The translations under genes and the position numbers were made by a program. DNA of 64,000 nt from Paraburkholderia ribeironis (GTDB lineage Bacteria; Pseudomonadota; Gammaproteobacteria; Burkholderiales; Burkholderiaceae), in assembly GCF_900019265.1 (NCBI RefSeq), contig NZ_CYGX02000017.1, forward strand, positions 1 to 64,000, given 5' to 3'. The notes beneath the pieces are model-generated. The model was not told the origin of the DNA. It searched no databases and worked only from the letters and a program-made list of their open reading frames with translations. Of the stretch, positions 1 through 8,164 are shown one piece after another. The stretch's first letter is position 1, and each line of letters begins with the position of its first letter.

Positions 1-172
1 AAAACCTGCAATCAGTAGGGGATCTCGGGACAGCGGCCAGCGCTAGGCTCGTCACGCGAAACAGTCTCCGCCCAGCTGGCAGAGACCACCGTACGTCAAT
101 GCACCTGCCCGGGACTCTGCCCAGACTGCCTCCATTTTCAAGACACGATCGTTCCAGTTTCTGGTCGACACG

Positions 173-1375
173 GTGGGGGCAGAGAATATCGCCCTGGGAC
201 TTGGATCGAACATGGCGCGAGTGGCTGAACTGACGAAGGGCGAGAGATTCACGCCCGAGACCGCCTTTCATATGGAGACCACGCTTGGGTTGCCTCACGG
301 TTTCTTTGACCAGCCCAATCCTGCGCTCGCGGCCGAAACCATCGCCCGCCTGAAATCACCGCTCGATTTCGTCCAGACCGACGACGAACCAGAAGCAGTG
401 TCGGAAACACCCATGCCGCCTTCCGTCCTGAACGGCGGCCAGCAACCATATCCTGAAGACAGTTTGTCCGGGGAAGCGCAGATGCCGGAAAAAGCAACGG
501 GCGGGTCACCCAGGGCCGTCAGGAATAGTCGAAGTCGGATGGCCGAACCGCCTGCCCCTCGTGCGCCGCGAAGAGGTTCGCCCCCAAAAGACAGGACATC
601 TGCTGGAACAACCCGACAGCAAGCGCCGGCATTGGACGACAGCGCCGCGGTCGAGAACATCCGGCGCGCTAACCTCCACCTTCTCACGGGTCGCAACGGA
701 TCGAAAGCAAGACTGGGTGTAGTCATGGCGATGAGCGGGTCCAACATGGCCCATCGGCTATATGGCAAGAAACGGCTGGATAGTGTCGAAGCAAACCGTT
801 TCACTGAGCGACTCGGTTTGCCAGCTGGCTGGCTGGACACGCCGCGCTCGGAAGCCGAGATCCCGGAGGCTGTGTCGCATTTGCTTATGCCCGCTTCGCG
901 CGGCCGTGCATCCATTGAACAGCACGAGACGCTCGCGGCCGCAACGAAGGATAGCGTGCCAGGGAAACCCGCCGATGCGAAGGCGCACACAGGGCGGGCG
1001 CGGGCGGGCGTCAGGACCGGCCCGGAAAGCTCTCCACTGGCTTCGACGGATGTCGCGGTAGAAAAACAATCGGTAGTCGCCAGCCAGCAGGATCATGATA
1101 GTGATGCCCCTGACGTGCTTGCGGGGCGCTCACCAGAAGAAGGTGTTGGCGAGGCGCCGGCAGCCACGCCGGCAACCCGTGCGTCGCGTCCAGCCACCGC
1201 AATCCCGCAGCAATCCCCCGTGTCGCTCCCCGCTTCCGTGACCAGCCTGGACAATCTTCACGATATCGCGCCCATCGCGGAAGCATTGATCAGGACGCTG
1301 GCAGGAAAGGCACGCACGGGCCGGCTGGACGAACTGAAGGCGCTGGAGCTATTGCAGCAGGCACTCCTCCTGTGA
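173..1375 (+). CDS. Protein with two Cro/CI-like DNA-binding repeats, possibly 5'-truncated
   Basis: The 400-residue product has two related helix-turn-helix-like segments. One is at the N-terminus (SNMARVAEL ... LGLPHGFFD) and one near residues 160-225 (SNMAHRLYG ... LGLPAGWLD). This is the pattern of small XRE/phage-repressor-like domains that end in LGLPxGWLD. The rest is Pro/Ala/Ser-rich linker, with a predicted helical tail. The start is a GTG without a clear ribosome site. The frame stays open upstream to about position 47, and the residues just before the GTG (RSFQFLVDTV) align with residues preceding the second repeat (RRANLHLLTG). The true N-terminus may therefore be lost or start upstream on a non-standard codon. 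A regulatory role is inferred from the fold only. Confidence 0.6.
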   Translation: MGAENIALGLGSNMARVAELTKGERFTPETAFHMETTLGLPHGFFDQPNPALAAETIARLKSPLDFVQTDDEPEAVSETPMPPSVLNGGQQPYPEDSLSGEAQMPEKATGGSPRAVRNSRSRMAEPPAPRAPRRGSPPKDRTSAGTTRQQAPALDDSAAVENIRRANLHLLTGRNGSKARLGVVMAMSGSNMAHRLYGKKRLDSVEANRFTERLGLPAGWLDTPRSEAEIPEAVSHLLMPASRGRASIEQHETLAAATKDSVPGKPADAKAHTGRARAGVRTGPESSPLASTDVAVEKQSVVASQQDHDSDAPDVLAGRSPEEGVGEAPAATPATRASRPATAIPQQSPVSLPASVTSLDNLHDIAPIAEALIRTLAGKARTGRLDELKALELLQQALLL

Positions 1376-1429
1376 GTCGGTGGTAGTGTGCGACGACCTG
1401 TTCTGCAATGACGCATGAAGCGCATCGGG

Positions 1430-1738
1430 GTAGCCTGGCCCCGGTGCGCGCGAAGAATCACCCTGTTCCTGACCCGACGGCGGACCTTGGCTCATTGGTC
1501 GGGAAATTGCCCTGGCTTGTCGACCCCACCCGGGTGCATCAGTTTTTCGCATCGCCCTCCTTCGGATCTGCCGGATCCGTTCGCGTGTCAGGTCGGACTG
1601 TGTGCCCAGCTCCCTCACGCGTATAGTCGGACGCGCTATCGATCCCGGACCGCATTCGTAGCACCTTCGCCTCACGCGGCGACAGCGCATTGGACGCATC
1701 ATCGATCGCGACAGGTATGGAACGCCAGCGCACCGCAC
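1430..1738 (-). pseudogene. Sigma-70 (RpoD-like) region 4 remnant, frameshifted
   Basis: Read on the minus strand, one frame gives LSPREAKVLRMRSGID, close to the RpoD region 4.1 motif LTPREAKVLRMRFGI. A second frame then gives RELGTQSDLTRERIRQI followed by RRRAMRK, the region 4.2 helix-turn-helix (VTRERIRQIEAKALRK in RpoD). The two halves join through one frameshift near position 1620. Nothing upstream resembles regions 1-3. It is therefore a short decayed fragment of a primary-type sigma factor and not a working gene. Confidence 0.65.
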
Positions 1739-1818
1739 TCCAGGGTGAAGAAGACCCTGAACGATAAGTTATCCTGACTTGAACTCAAGAATCTTTTTGC
1801 GACCGCTGGCCAGGTCTG

Positions 1819-2292
1819 CTATGCCATTCCATCCGGATCGACGTCTGGAACAGGTGAACTCGCGGTTCCGCCGAGGAATTGCCTGAGGCGGTGTTCGGCG
1901 CTGATGATCTTGTGCAGGGGTACAGTGGCAAGCTGCGCATCGTGCAACGCCAGCAGGCTCTCGAAAACGGGAACAGCATCTTCAGCGAGCACCCACTCGT
2001 TTGCCGCATGGGCCAGTTCAAGTGCGGCCTCCACGGCAATTTCCGCTGCCTTGAACCGTCCAACCGGTTCGCTTCCGAAACCGTCCTGCTGGAGAAACCA
2101 TGCGAGGTAGACGGTTCGCATCAGCTCGTTAAACAGATGCCCGTTGCCATGACCATCGCGGCAGGCAACCAGAGCAAGATGGAAGTTCAACGATTGCTGG
2201 CGCACCGACGCCTGGTCCATCGGCAATAACATCGCTTTTGTGAGGGGCTTTCGTGGCCGGGAAACACGTGCCCCGCCTCGCCTGGAACTCAT
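1819..2292 (-). CDS. Conserved small hypothetical protein
   Basis: A 157-residue basic-headed protein with a mostly helical body. The sequence RKPLTKAMLL near the N-terminus, HLALVACRDGHGNGHL in the middle and AEHRLRQFL near the end resemble a family of small plasmid and genomic-island proteins common in Burkholderia, which I recall being loosely annotated as Fis-like regulators. I see no assured helix-turn-helix and assign no function. It stands alone between the sigma-factor remnant and a short rightward pair of genes. Confidence 0.6.
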   Translation of the reverse strand: MSSRRGGARVSRPRKPLTKAMLLPMDQASVRQQSLNFHLALVACRDGHGNGHLFNELMRTVYLAWFLQQDGFGSEPVGRFKAAEIAVEAALELAHAANEWVLAEDAVPVFESLLALHDAQLATVPLHKIISAEHRLRQFLGGTASSPVPDVDPDGMA

Positions 2293-2596
2293 GTTGCCTG
2301 AAAATGTGTGTGTGACAGTGCGACTATTCTAGCGAGGTCTTCGCCGCGATTGGCGATTCTGGCGTCTCGCCCCTCCCCCTCCGTCGTCTTTCCGCGATAG
2401 TCCTTGCTACTGGAGCAGACCTTCTCCGGCGGTCGACGCTGGCGTGGCGACTGAATGGAGCTATAGCGCAGCAGCGCACCGCCGTGTAATCCAGCCATGA
2501 GAAAATACGCGGACACCTCGAACGGGCTTCCCGTGGGGCTGCGTCGGCGGGCACGCACGACGTGGCCCATGGCAGCGTCTTTGAATCGGAGAAAGG

Positions 2597-2944
2597 ATGA
2601 CCACGGTAGTCAGGTACGGCCTGTTCCTTCTGGCGATCGCTTTTCCGGCGCTTGCCGGCGCCCGATACGTGGAAGTGTGGAATCCGCCTGAGGCGCGAGG
2701 CGACACGCAACGGGTACAACCGGTGCGCAAGGCACCGAAGCATCGGCGCGCGAGTATGCGCACCGGGCGCGGCCAGCAGCAGCACCGCATCGTTGCGGCA
2801 GCGCCCGGCCCAAAGGCATCGGTCGCCACGGTCGGGCACCGTATGGGAGAGCCACGCTATGACGACATTCCCCGTCAGATCACGCCTGAAGGCAATGTAC
2901 TTCGCGTAGGTGGGCGTCGCGCAGAGGTCGAGGTCGAACGCTGA
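2597..2944 (+). CDS. Small putative secreted protein, unknown function
   Basis: The first 20 residues form a signal-peptide-like stretch (VVRYGLFLLAIAFPALAGA). The remaining 95 residues are basic and low in complexity, with many Arg, Gln and Pro. A GGAGAAAGG ribosome site lies just before the ATG. The stop codon overlaps the ATG of the next gene (TGATG), so the two are probably translated together. No family was recognised. Confidence 0.5.
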   Translation: MTTVVRYGLFLLAIAFPALAGARYVEVWNPPEARGDTQRVQPVRKAPKHRRASMRTGRGQQQHRIVAAAPGPKASVATVGHRMGEPRYDDIPRQITPEGNVLRVGGRRAEVEVER

Positions 2945-3162
2945 TGCAAAGTGAGCAATATAAGGGCTACATGCTGTGGGGCCATGCCATTCTGCAGCAG
3001 AAGGAAATCCTGCACTCCGAACGCTACGCCGCAAGCGGCACAATCACGAAAGTCAACAGGGTCATTGAGGCGTCCGGTGTACTCGGCGAATTTGACACGG
3101 GGGAAGAAGCGGAACGGGCGGGTATTCAATGGGCACGGGCGTGGGTGGACAGTTCGGATTGA
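2944..3162 (+). CDS. Small hypothetical protein coupled to the preceding gene
   Basis: A 72-residue product whose ATG overlaps the upstream stop by one base. It reads as a compact alpha/beta protein: YKGYMLWGHAILQQ, then GTITKVNRVIEASG, then FDTGEEAERAGIQWARAWVD. The last part resembles the C-terminal helix of small plasmid-encoded stress or antirestriction-associated proteins, where a residue pair before the helix aligns a Trp with the start strand. That similarity is weak and no function is assigned. Confidence 0.55.
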   Translation: MQSEQYKGYMLWGHAILQQKEILHSERYAASGTITKVNRVIEASGVLGEFDTGEEAERAGIQWARAWVDSSD

Positions 3163-3266
3163 TGCCTTCGTCGTTGTTTTATCTGAACTGCGTTTGCCCG
3201 TCGTCAATTTCGTCATTTCAGGCCCTCCGCCACGACCGCCAGATACCCGGGCAACAGGGTGGTGGT

Positions 3267-6200
3267 TCATCGTTCAGTAGGCGGCCCGCTGTCGGGTATT
3301 TCGGGATCAGCAGGCGGTTCGGCGTCCTGGCCTCGGGTGGGCGGATCGCTACGGACCGGTAGTTGCGTATTCCGTACTGCGTTGCGCAGCTCGTCGCGCT
3401 CCGATGCGTCACGCTTACGCTGCACGATGTGACGTTCCCGCACTTCGGCATCGAGCTCGGCAAGCCGGACCTGGCGGATGCTCTCCAGCTCAGGCTGTTC
3501 GAATACGATACGCATGCGGGTGTCAGCTGCCACGCGCGCCGCGGCGGCCTGGAATGCTTCGGGGCCGGAGAGCGACAATGTCGCACCGAACTTCTGTTGC
3601 GCGAAACGCAGCGCCAGCTCGATCGCTTCGCGCTCGCTGTCCCACAACCGCAGCGTGCGGCCTTCATCGACGAGGAATGCCACACCGTCCTTTCGGTAGT
3701 CGACCTCGCCGCTGGCTTGTACCTCGTACGTGATCGATGGCCCGCGATAGATGATCTCATTGTGACCAGGCTCGACCGGTTGCTTCGCGCCATCAGATGG
3801 CCGATTGATGTTCACAGCGCGCTCGACGTCGGCGCGCTTCGCACTCAGACGGAGCTCCTGCATGCGTCGCAACTCGCGCAATGCCCGCTCGTCACCACTC
3901 TGCGCACGCTCCTGCAGGAAGTCGCGATACTGGTCCGTGATTGGCCGGCGTCCTGCGCCCTTGAGGGCGTCACGCTCCCTCACGATCCGGTCACGCAGCG
4001 CAGCCTCGCCCTCGAGTCGCGCCACGCGCGCGGCCGACAGTTGCTCACGCCGCTCCCTGGCGGAGAGATCCTTGCGATCCGCAACGGTGCTACGTGCGCG
4101 GTAGAAAGCCGCCTTAATCGTGCCGCGCCGGTCCTTCTCGAGCCGCGTCTGTTCATCCCACGCGCGGCGCAGGCCGTCGCGATTAGCTGCGCGCCATTGC
4201 TGGAACCCGGCCCACAGGTCCCGTTCGGGTGCGTGGCGCGGCGCATGGCCGGGGCTAAGTCCAACCTGCGCCCGGTACGTCTCGCGAAGCAGCTGCGCGG
4301 CTTCCGCCCACGGCAGATTCATTTCTTTCGTCAGGAAATCGGACACGTTCAGATTGCGCGAGCCCGCCCCGATCCGGTCACCGCCGTCCGCGCCTTTGCC
4401 GATGCTGTACTTCCCGACAATCAGCCCGTGTGAGTACGCGAGTGCGGCGAGCAGCCGGCTGGCATCGAGCGTCACACGGATTTCCGCGAACTCCTCCCGC
4501 TCGCGCGAGCGACGGACACGGCGTGACTCCGCAAAATCACGTGCGAACTGGTCCCGAACCGTATCCGCCTCCCGGCCGGTTGCCGCCCGCGCGCGCGAAT
4601 TGAACGTGTCTGGCAGAGTCTCGTCGCCAGTATCGGACGATGCGAATGGAAGCGATCCGATCGCATCGAACGACTGAACGTCCGCCAGGCTGCGGATCTC
4701 ATCTCGCGGACCGAAATCCGCTGGCAGCCGACCGCCGCCCAATGCGGGATTCAGACCAAATGGTTCGCGGCTTTGTGCGGGGCCGCCAAACGGTCCGCCG
4801 GCGCGGGTGAACTTGTCTGCGGCAGTCGCCGCAAGCCGTGCCCGCCCCGCACTGTCCGCAGCGTCCCATGAACCGTACATGCGTGCCGCGATTGCATCGA
4901 GCAGCGGGTTACTGGCGGGATCTAGCTGTTCTCTTCCCGCTCGCTCGCGATCGCCAGTCCATCGCAGTTGGTCAATTCGGTCGGCTTGGTGGTTTCCCAA
5001 CTCCAGTAGTGCATCAGCCGGCAAAAGCATTTGACGTCGCGCGGCGTCGCCATCCACACCGCGGCCGGGCACACCTCGCACACGGTGTGGGGATCGGGAC
5101 GACGGGCTGGATCGATCGAAGCGAGTGTCAAGGTTGTGATCCGCTCCGTGTCGCCACCGGCCCCGACGTTCGTGTCGCCCGGGCGGCGGCTCGTGCCACC
5201 GCTGTTCCCAATCTCGCCAGTCTCCTGGTCCACTACTGCTTCGTCCGGTTCGCTCATCAAATCCTCCTGCTGCGTCATAGAACCGCTGTTCGCGATGGTC
5301 AAGAATGCGCCGCTGCTCAGTCGGCGACGCGGCCTGATATGTCTTGTAGAAACTGCTACCGCTATTGAGATACTTGATCTCCCTCGCGTGCACATCGTTC
5401 CACTCGAAAAGCCCATCGAGATAATGCTGGGGTGTCGCGCGCGGGATACCCGTCTCGATGTACTCTGCATGGACGTTCCGATCGAGCGCTTCACGCTTGG
5501 CGTCGGCATCGAGTTCGATGAATTCTCGCGAGAACACGAACTCCTTCAGGTTCACACCTTTCGCCGCGCCCGCGGGCTTGACGTTTTCATATTCGCCGTC
5601 GCGACCAGCGTTACGTGTGCGGGTCTCACCGAATTCGGTGAGCATCACCCTGAAATCCTCGTAACGGGTGACGTCACGTGAAATCAGTGCCTCAAGAACC
5701 AGGGCCTTCAGCTCGCGGTTCATCGGCTCGAATACGTCGCCCTTGTACCGGCTGATCATTTCCGACGCATCGGTGAACTGCACGCGCCGGTTGTCTTTCG
5801 GACTCGCCAGCCCGTATTTCGCGTTGATATGCTCCTGAAACGCTTCGAGGAACCGGTGATGCCGGTCGACCTTCCCAAACGGCTCCAGCCGCCGGCCCGT
5901 TCGCAGGTTGACTTCGGGGATCACCACGTGAAGATGGACCTTGCGCTCGACAAGCTCGCCACTGCGCCGGTCAGCGTAGCTCTTGAGCCGTGGGACATGC
6001 GCCTCAGTATAGAAGTTGTATTCGTCCGGCCGGTAGGCAGCAAAGGCGAACGCCTCAAACTCACGCACGATCTCCGCGAGCACTTCGCGCGAGACTTCGT
6101 CTTCCTTGAACGACAGCGTAACGTTGATGTAGCGCTCTGCTTGCGTGTCCATCGACTGGATGATGTCGTTGGTCAACGCCAGATCCCCGGCCAGAATCAC

Positions 6201-6302
6201 CCGTTCATCCATCTCATCACGCTCGAACTCACGGTCCTGCTTCTGGCCCTGCTCCAGGTAGGCCTTGATGCCGTCGTGATAGCCGCGTACCCGTATTAGC
6301 AT
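3267..6302 (-). CDS. Conjugative relaxase with C-terminal LPD7 domain
   Basis: A 1011-residue DNA-processing protein expected to nick oriT, stay bound to the 5' end and lead the strand into the type IV channel. The N-terminal 150 residues contain a relaxase-type metal site, HLHVVIP (H123, H125), followed by EVNLRTG. The start MLIRVRGYHDGIKAYLEQG is typical of MobA/TraI-like relaxases of conjugative plasmids. Long charged coiled-coil segments follow. Residues about 845-925 match the LPD7 domain (YRKDGVAFLVDEGRTLRLWD ... FGATLSLSGPEAF). It lies downstream of the accessory gene at 6479, with a 176-bp gap. A diverged copy of its last 110 residues occurs at 47652-47995. The MOB class (probably MOBP-like) was not tested. 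Confidence 0.85.
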   Translation of the reverse strand: MLIRVRGYHDGIKAYLEQGQKQDREFERDEMDERVILAGDLALTNDIIQSMDTQAERYINVTLSFKEDEVSREVLAEIVREFEAFAFAAYRPDEYNFYTEAHVPRLKSYADRRSGELVERKVHLHVVIPEVNLRTGRRLEPFGKVDRHHRFLEAFQEHINAKYGLASPKDNRRVQFTDASEMISRYKGDVFEPMNRELKALVLEALISRDVTRYEDFRVMLTEFGETRTRNAGRDGEYENVKPAGAAKGVNLKEFVFSREFIELDADAKREALDRNVHAEYIETGIPRATPQHYLDGLFEWNDVHAREIKYLNSGSSFYKTYQAASPTEQRRILDHREQRFYDAAGGFDERTGRSSSGPGDWRDWEQRWHEPPPGRHERRGRWRHGADHNLDTRFDRSSPSSRSPHRVRGVPGRGVDGDAARRQMLLPADALLELGNHQADRIDQLRWTGDRERAGREQLDPASNPLLDAIAARMYGSWDAADSAGRARLAATAADKFTRAGGPFGGPAQSREPFGLNPALGGGRLPADFGPRDEIRSLADVQSFDAIGSLPFASSDTGDETLPDTFNSRARAATGREADTVRDQFARDFAESRRVRRSREREEFAEIRVTLDASRLLAALAYSHGLIVGKYSIGKGADGGDRIGAGSRNLNVSDFLTKEMNLPWAEAAQLLRETYRAQVGLSPGHAPRHAPERDLWAGFQQWRAANRDGLRRAWDEQTRLEKDRRGTIKAAFYRARSTVADRKDLSARERREQLSAARVARLEGEAALRDRIVRERDALKGAGRRPITDQYRDFLQERAQSGDERALRELRRMQELRLSAKRADVERAVNINRPSDGAKQPVEPGHNEIIYRGPSITYEVQASGEVDYRKDGVAFLVDEGRTLRLWDSEREAIELALRFAQQKFGATLSLSGPEAFQAAAARVAADTRMRIVFEQPELESIRQVRLAELDAEVRERHIVQRKRDASERDELRNAVRNTQLPVRSDPPTRGQDAEPPADPEIPDSGPPTER

Positions 6303-6478
6303 CGATCATCGTCCCTCGTGAACGATCCGCCTGCGGGCCGAACGGCGCGACGGAGCAACATCGAAGTGTGATCGGTGACGTACATGCCATCGTCTTCCTG
6401 CCCGACATTCCGTTTCGTCCCCTGCACGACGACAGTTATCTGATATGGATAATCGAAACACATGTGCGTTGTATCCGG
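6303..6478. other. Spacer between relaxase and accessory gene, with a short palindrome
   Basis: This 176-bp gap separates the two leftward mobilization genes. It holds a small inverted repeat, TTATC-tgatatg-GATAA, at about 6438-6454. No coding frame stands out. It could be a regulatory or relaxosome-binding site, but nothing ties it to a nic site. Confidence 0.3.
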
Positions 6479-6850
6479 TCAGTCCACTTTCCCGAGCGTG
6501 CTTTTCAGATAGCGCGAGATCATCTGCAGCTGCGTGAGCAGTTGCTCGTAGGTCGCTGCCGACAGATCACCGCGCAGGTGTTCCGAATTCGCGCGAAGGG
6601 CGATCTGGTTCAGGTTGTTGCTGGTCTTGTTGAAGATGTACAGGAGCCGCTTGCGGTCCGCGCTGGCAACCGGCCGGGCGATCACCTGCGTCCGGTTCGT
6701 TAGCACGGCCTGCCTGAAAAATTCAGACTGCGTCAGTCCGCTTCGGTTCACCTTTTCAAGATAGACCGCACGGTCCGCATCCGACAACCGGAAGGCGATG
6801 GGTTTGCCGAGTCCAGCGCCATCATTCCTCTTCTTTGGCGGCATTGTCAC
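6479..6850 (-). CDS. Relaxosome accessory protein, MobC/TraJ-like
   Basis: A 123-residue basic protein with a ribbon-helix-helix-like N-terminus (GKPIAFRLSDADRAVYLEKV). The body is typical of MobC proteins: LTQSEFFRQAVL, then LLYIFNKTSNNLNQIALRAN. Proteins of this family bind oriT and help the relaxase melt and nick it. It is read leftwards just ahead of the relaxase, the usual gene order. Its start overlaps the stop of the upstream gene by four bases (ATGA), indicating translational coupling. Confidence 0.8.
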   Translation of the reverse strand: MTMPPKKRNDGAGLGKPIAFRLSDADRAVYLEKVNRSGLTQSEFFRQAVLTNRTQVIARPVASADRKRLLYIFNKTSNNLNQIALRANSEHLRGDLSAATYEQLLTQLQMISRYLKSTLGKVD

Positions 6851-7101
6851 AACCCCACTGGATGCGTGCAGTCGGCCGACTGACCCGGCAGATCGATTCG
6901 CGTTTTGTCATCGCCGATCAGATGTGCGCGGAATCCATAGGCTGGCCAATGCGCTTCGCATTCGCGCAGTGCACACATCGCCTGGTCGCCCGTCATGGGG
7001 TGGGTATAACTCGCCCACGGTAGGTACCGCCACCGCCTGTTGTGCTCAAACGCGCGCGGCCTCATCACAATCTGGATCACCCATTCGCCGGTCGGAATCA
7101 T
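6847..7101 (-). CDS. Small hypothetical protein at the head of the mobilization operon
   Basis: The ATG at 7101 was chosen because GGAGG lies seven bases upstream. An earlier in-frame ATG (7128) has no such site. The 84-residue product (MIPTGEWVIQIVMRPRAF ... WPAYGFRAHLIGDD) has no recognised domain. It is the first gene of a leftward unit with the MobC-like and relaxase genes and overlaps the next gene by four bases, so a role in DNA processing or its control is plausible but only by position. Confidence 0.55.
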   Translation of the reverse strand: MIPTGEWVIQIVMRPRAFEHNRRWRYLPWASYTHPMTGDQAMCALRECEAHWPAYGFRAHLIGDDKTRIDLPGQSADCTHPVGL

Positions 7102-7128
7102 GACTGCACCTCCGTATTCATTACGCAT

Positions 7129-7438
7129 ACCATGCAGTGCTGAATGTTGGCAGAGAAGCTACCGGCCAGGATGACGCGGCAGTAGATCGCGCCGGGGTTT
7201 CAAAGGGGCCTCGCCCCTTTCGCACGAGATATTTTACGAAGCGCGTAGCGTTGCGTAAACATATCCGACGTGCCTCGCTCCACAACTTTATAACAAACAC
7301 TGTAGCACCCATATAGCAGGTTTCAATCATTAATTTGCATAACTAAAGCTTTATTGAAGCTTTATTCACCACGCATTTTTGACTATCTAGCACTTTTATA
7401 GCACTATCAAACGGCGTTGACTCTTCGCAGACCTCGCC
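7129..7438. promoter_or_regulatory. Divergent intergenic region, candidate oriT
   Basis: This AT-rich 310-bp interval separates leftward mobilization genes from a rightward TraK-like gene, the layout seen around oriT in RP4-like plasmids. It contains a perfect hairpin AAAGGGGC-CTC-GCCCCTTT (7199-7217), tandem copies of GAAGCTTTATT-like sequence (about 7346-7367) and a repeated TAGCAC(T) flanking TTTTA (about 7389-7406). Such repeats are usual for relaxosome binding. I could not identify a known nic consensus, so the assignment rests on context. Confidence 0.4.
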
Positions 7439-7963
7439 ATGCCGCTCACTGACCTCACCACCGTCGCCGAAGACCTGCGCGATGCGCCCGCCACCAGCAC
7501 CACCCGCTCTGAAACCGCGCAGCTTGCCGATCTGATCGAACAGATCGATGCGGCCATGGCGCGCGGAGTGTCTAGGCGCGAACTCCACGCCCGTTTGCAA
7601 AAGCGCGGCCTCACCATGAGTCTCGCGGTTTTCGACAACGCCCTGCATCGCATCCGCAAACGCATGGGCCGACGCGCACCCAACCGCACACGCACGCCCA
7701 TCAGCCATCCTGCATCGCCCGCACTCATCCCTGCACCCGCCGCCCCTGTCAGGCAGATAGCACCCGCGTCGCACGCGTACACGCCTTCCGCTTCACCACC
7801 TCGCGCGGGCATCAGGACGCTCGACGAACTCGCTGCCGAAAACCCGCACCTCTCGCGCATGCAGTTGATCAAACTAGAAGCGCAGCAATACGACCCGCCG
7901 CTGCTTTCCAGCACTGGACTCGATGAAATAGCACGCAAATACGGCAGCCCGCCCAGACGCTGA
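7439..7963 (+). CDS. TraK-like DNA-transfer accessory protein (tentative)
   Basis: A 174-residue protein. Residues 28-80 (LADLIEQIDAAMARGVSRRE ... KRGLTMSLAVFDNALHRIRKR) resemble the helical DNA-binding segment of TraK/plasmid mobilization regulators: a short helix, an arginine-rich turn and a second recognition-type helix. A long Pro/Ala linker follows, then a small C-terminal motif (LDELAAENPHLSRMQLIKLE). It is transcribed away from the mobilization genes across the candidate oriT. In RP4, TraK binds oriT in this position. The similarity is at fold level only. Confidence 0.45.
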   Translation: MPLTDLTTVAEDLRDAPATSTTRSETAQLADLIEQIDAAMARGVSRRELHARLQKRGLTMSLAVFDNALHRIRKRMGRRAPNRTRTPISHPASPALIPAPAAPVRQIAPASHAYTPSASPPRAGIRTLDELAAENPHLSRMQLIKLEAQQYDPPLLSSTGLDEIARKYGSPPRR

Positions 7964-8105
7964 GGCGTGCCGCACCGTCGATTGCGCCCGGTCGGGCGCG
8001 CGGCGCGCGCAACACCCACATTTGTGCACGCGGGCCAACCAGCGTTGCAGAGGAGCCTAGTCGACCTGGCGTGCGGTCGCGGCTCATCTTTTCTCCCCTT
8101 CCATA

Positions 8106-8142
8106 GCAAAAAGCCGCCGGGGTGAAGGACCCCAACGGCTTC
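8106..8142 (-). terminator. Rho-independent terminator after the ParB-like gene
   Basis: On the minus strand the sequence forms AAGCCG...GGGGT-loop-ACCCC...CGGCTTTTTG: a strong imperfect stem followed by a T-run, immediately downstream of the stop of the gene at 8165-10186. Confidence 0.75.
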
Positions 8143-8164
8143 TACTGGATCATCTCTCCGTCGT

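Noticed and set aside
3363..5681. Long plus-strand frames opposite the relaxase
   Set aside because: Arg/Ala-rich products with no motifs. The relaxase and its metal site explain the region.
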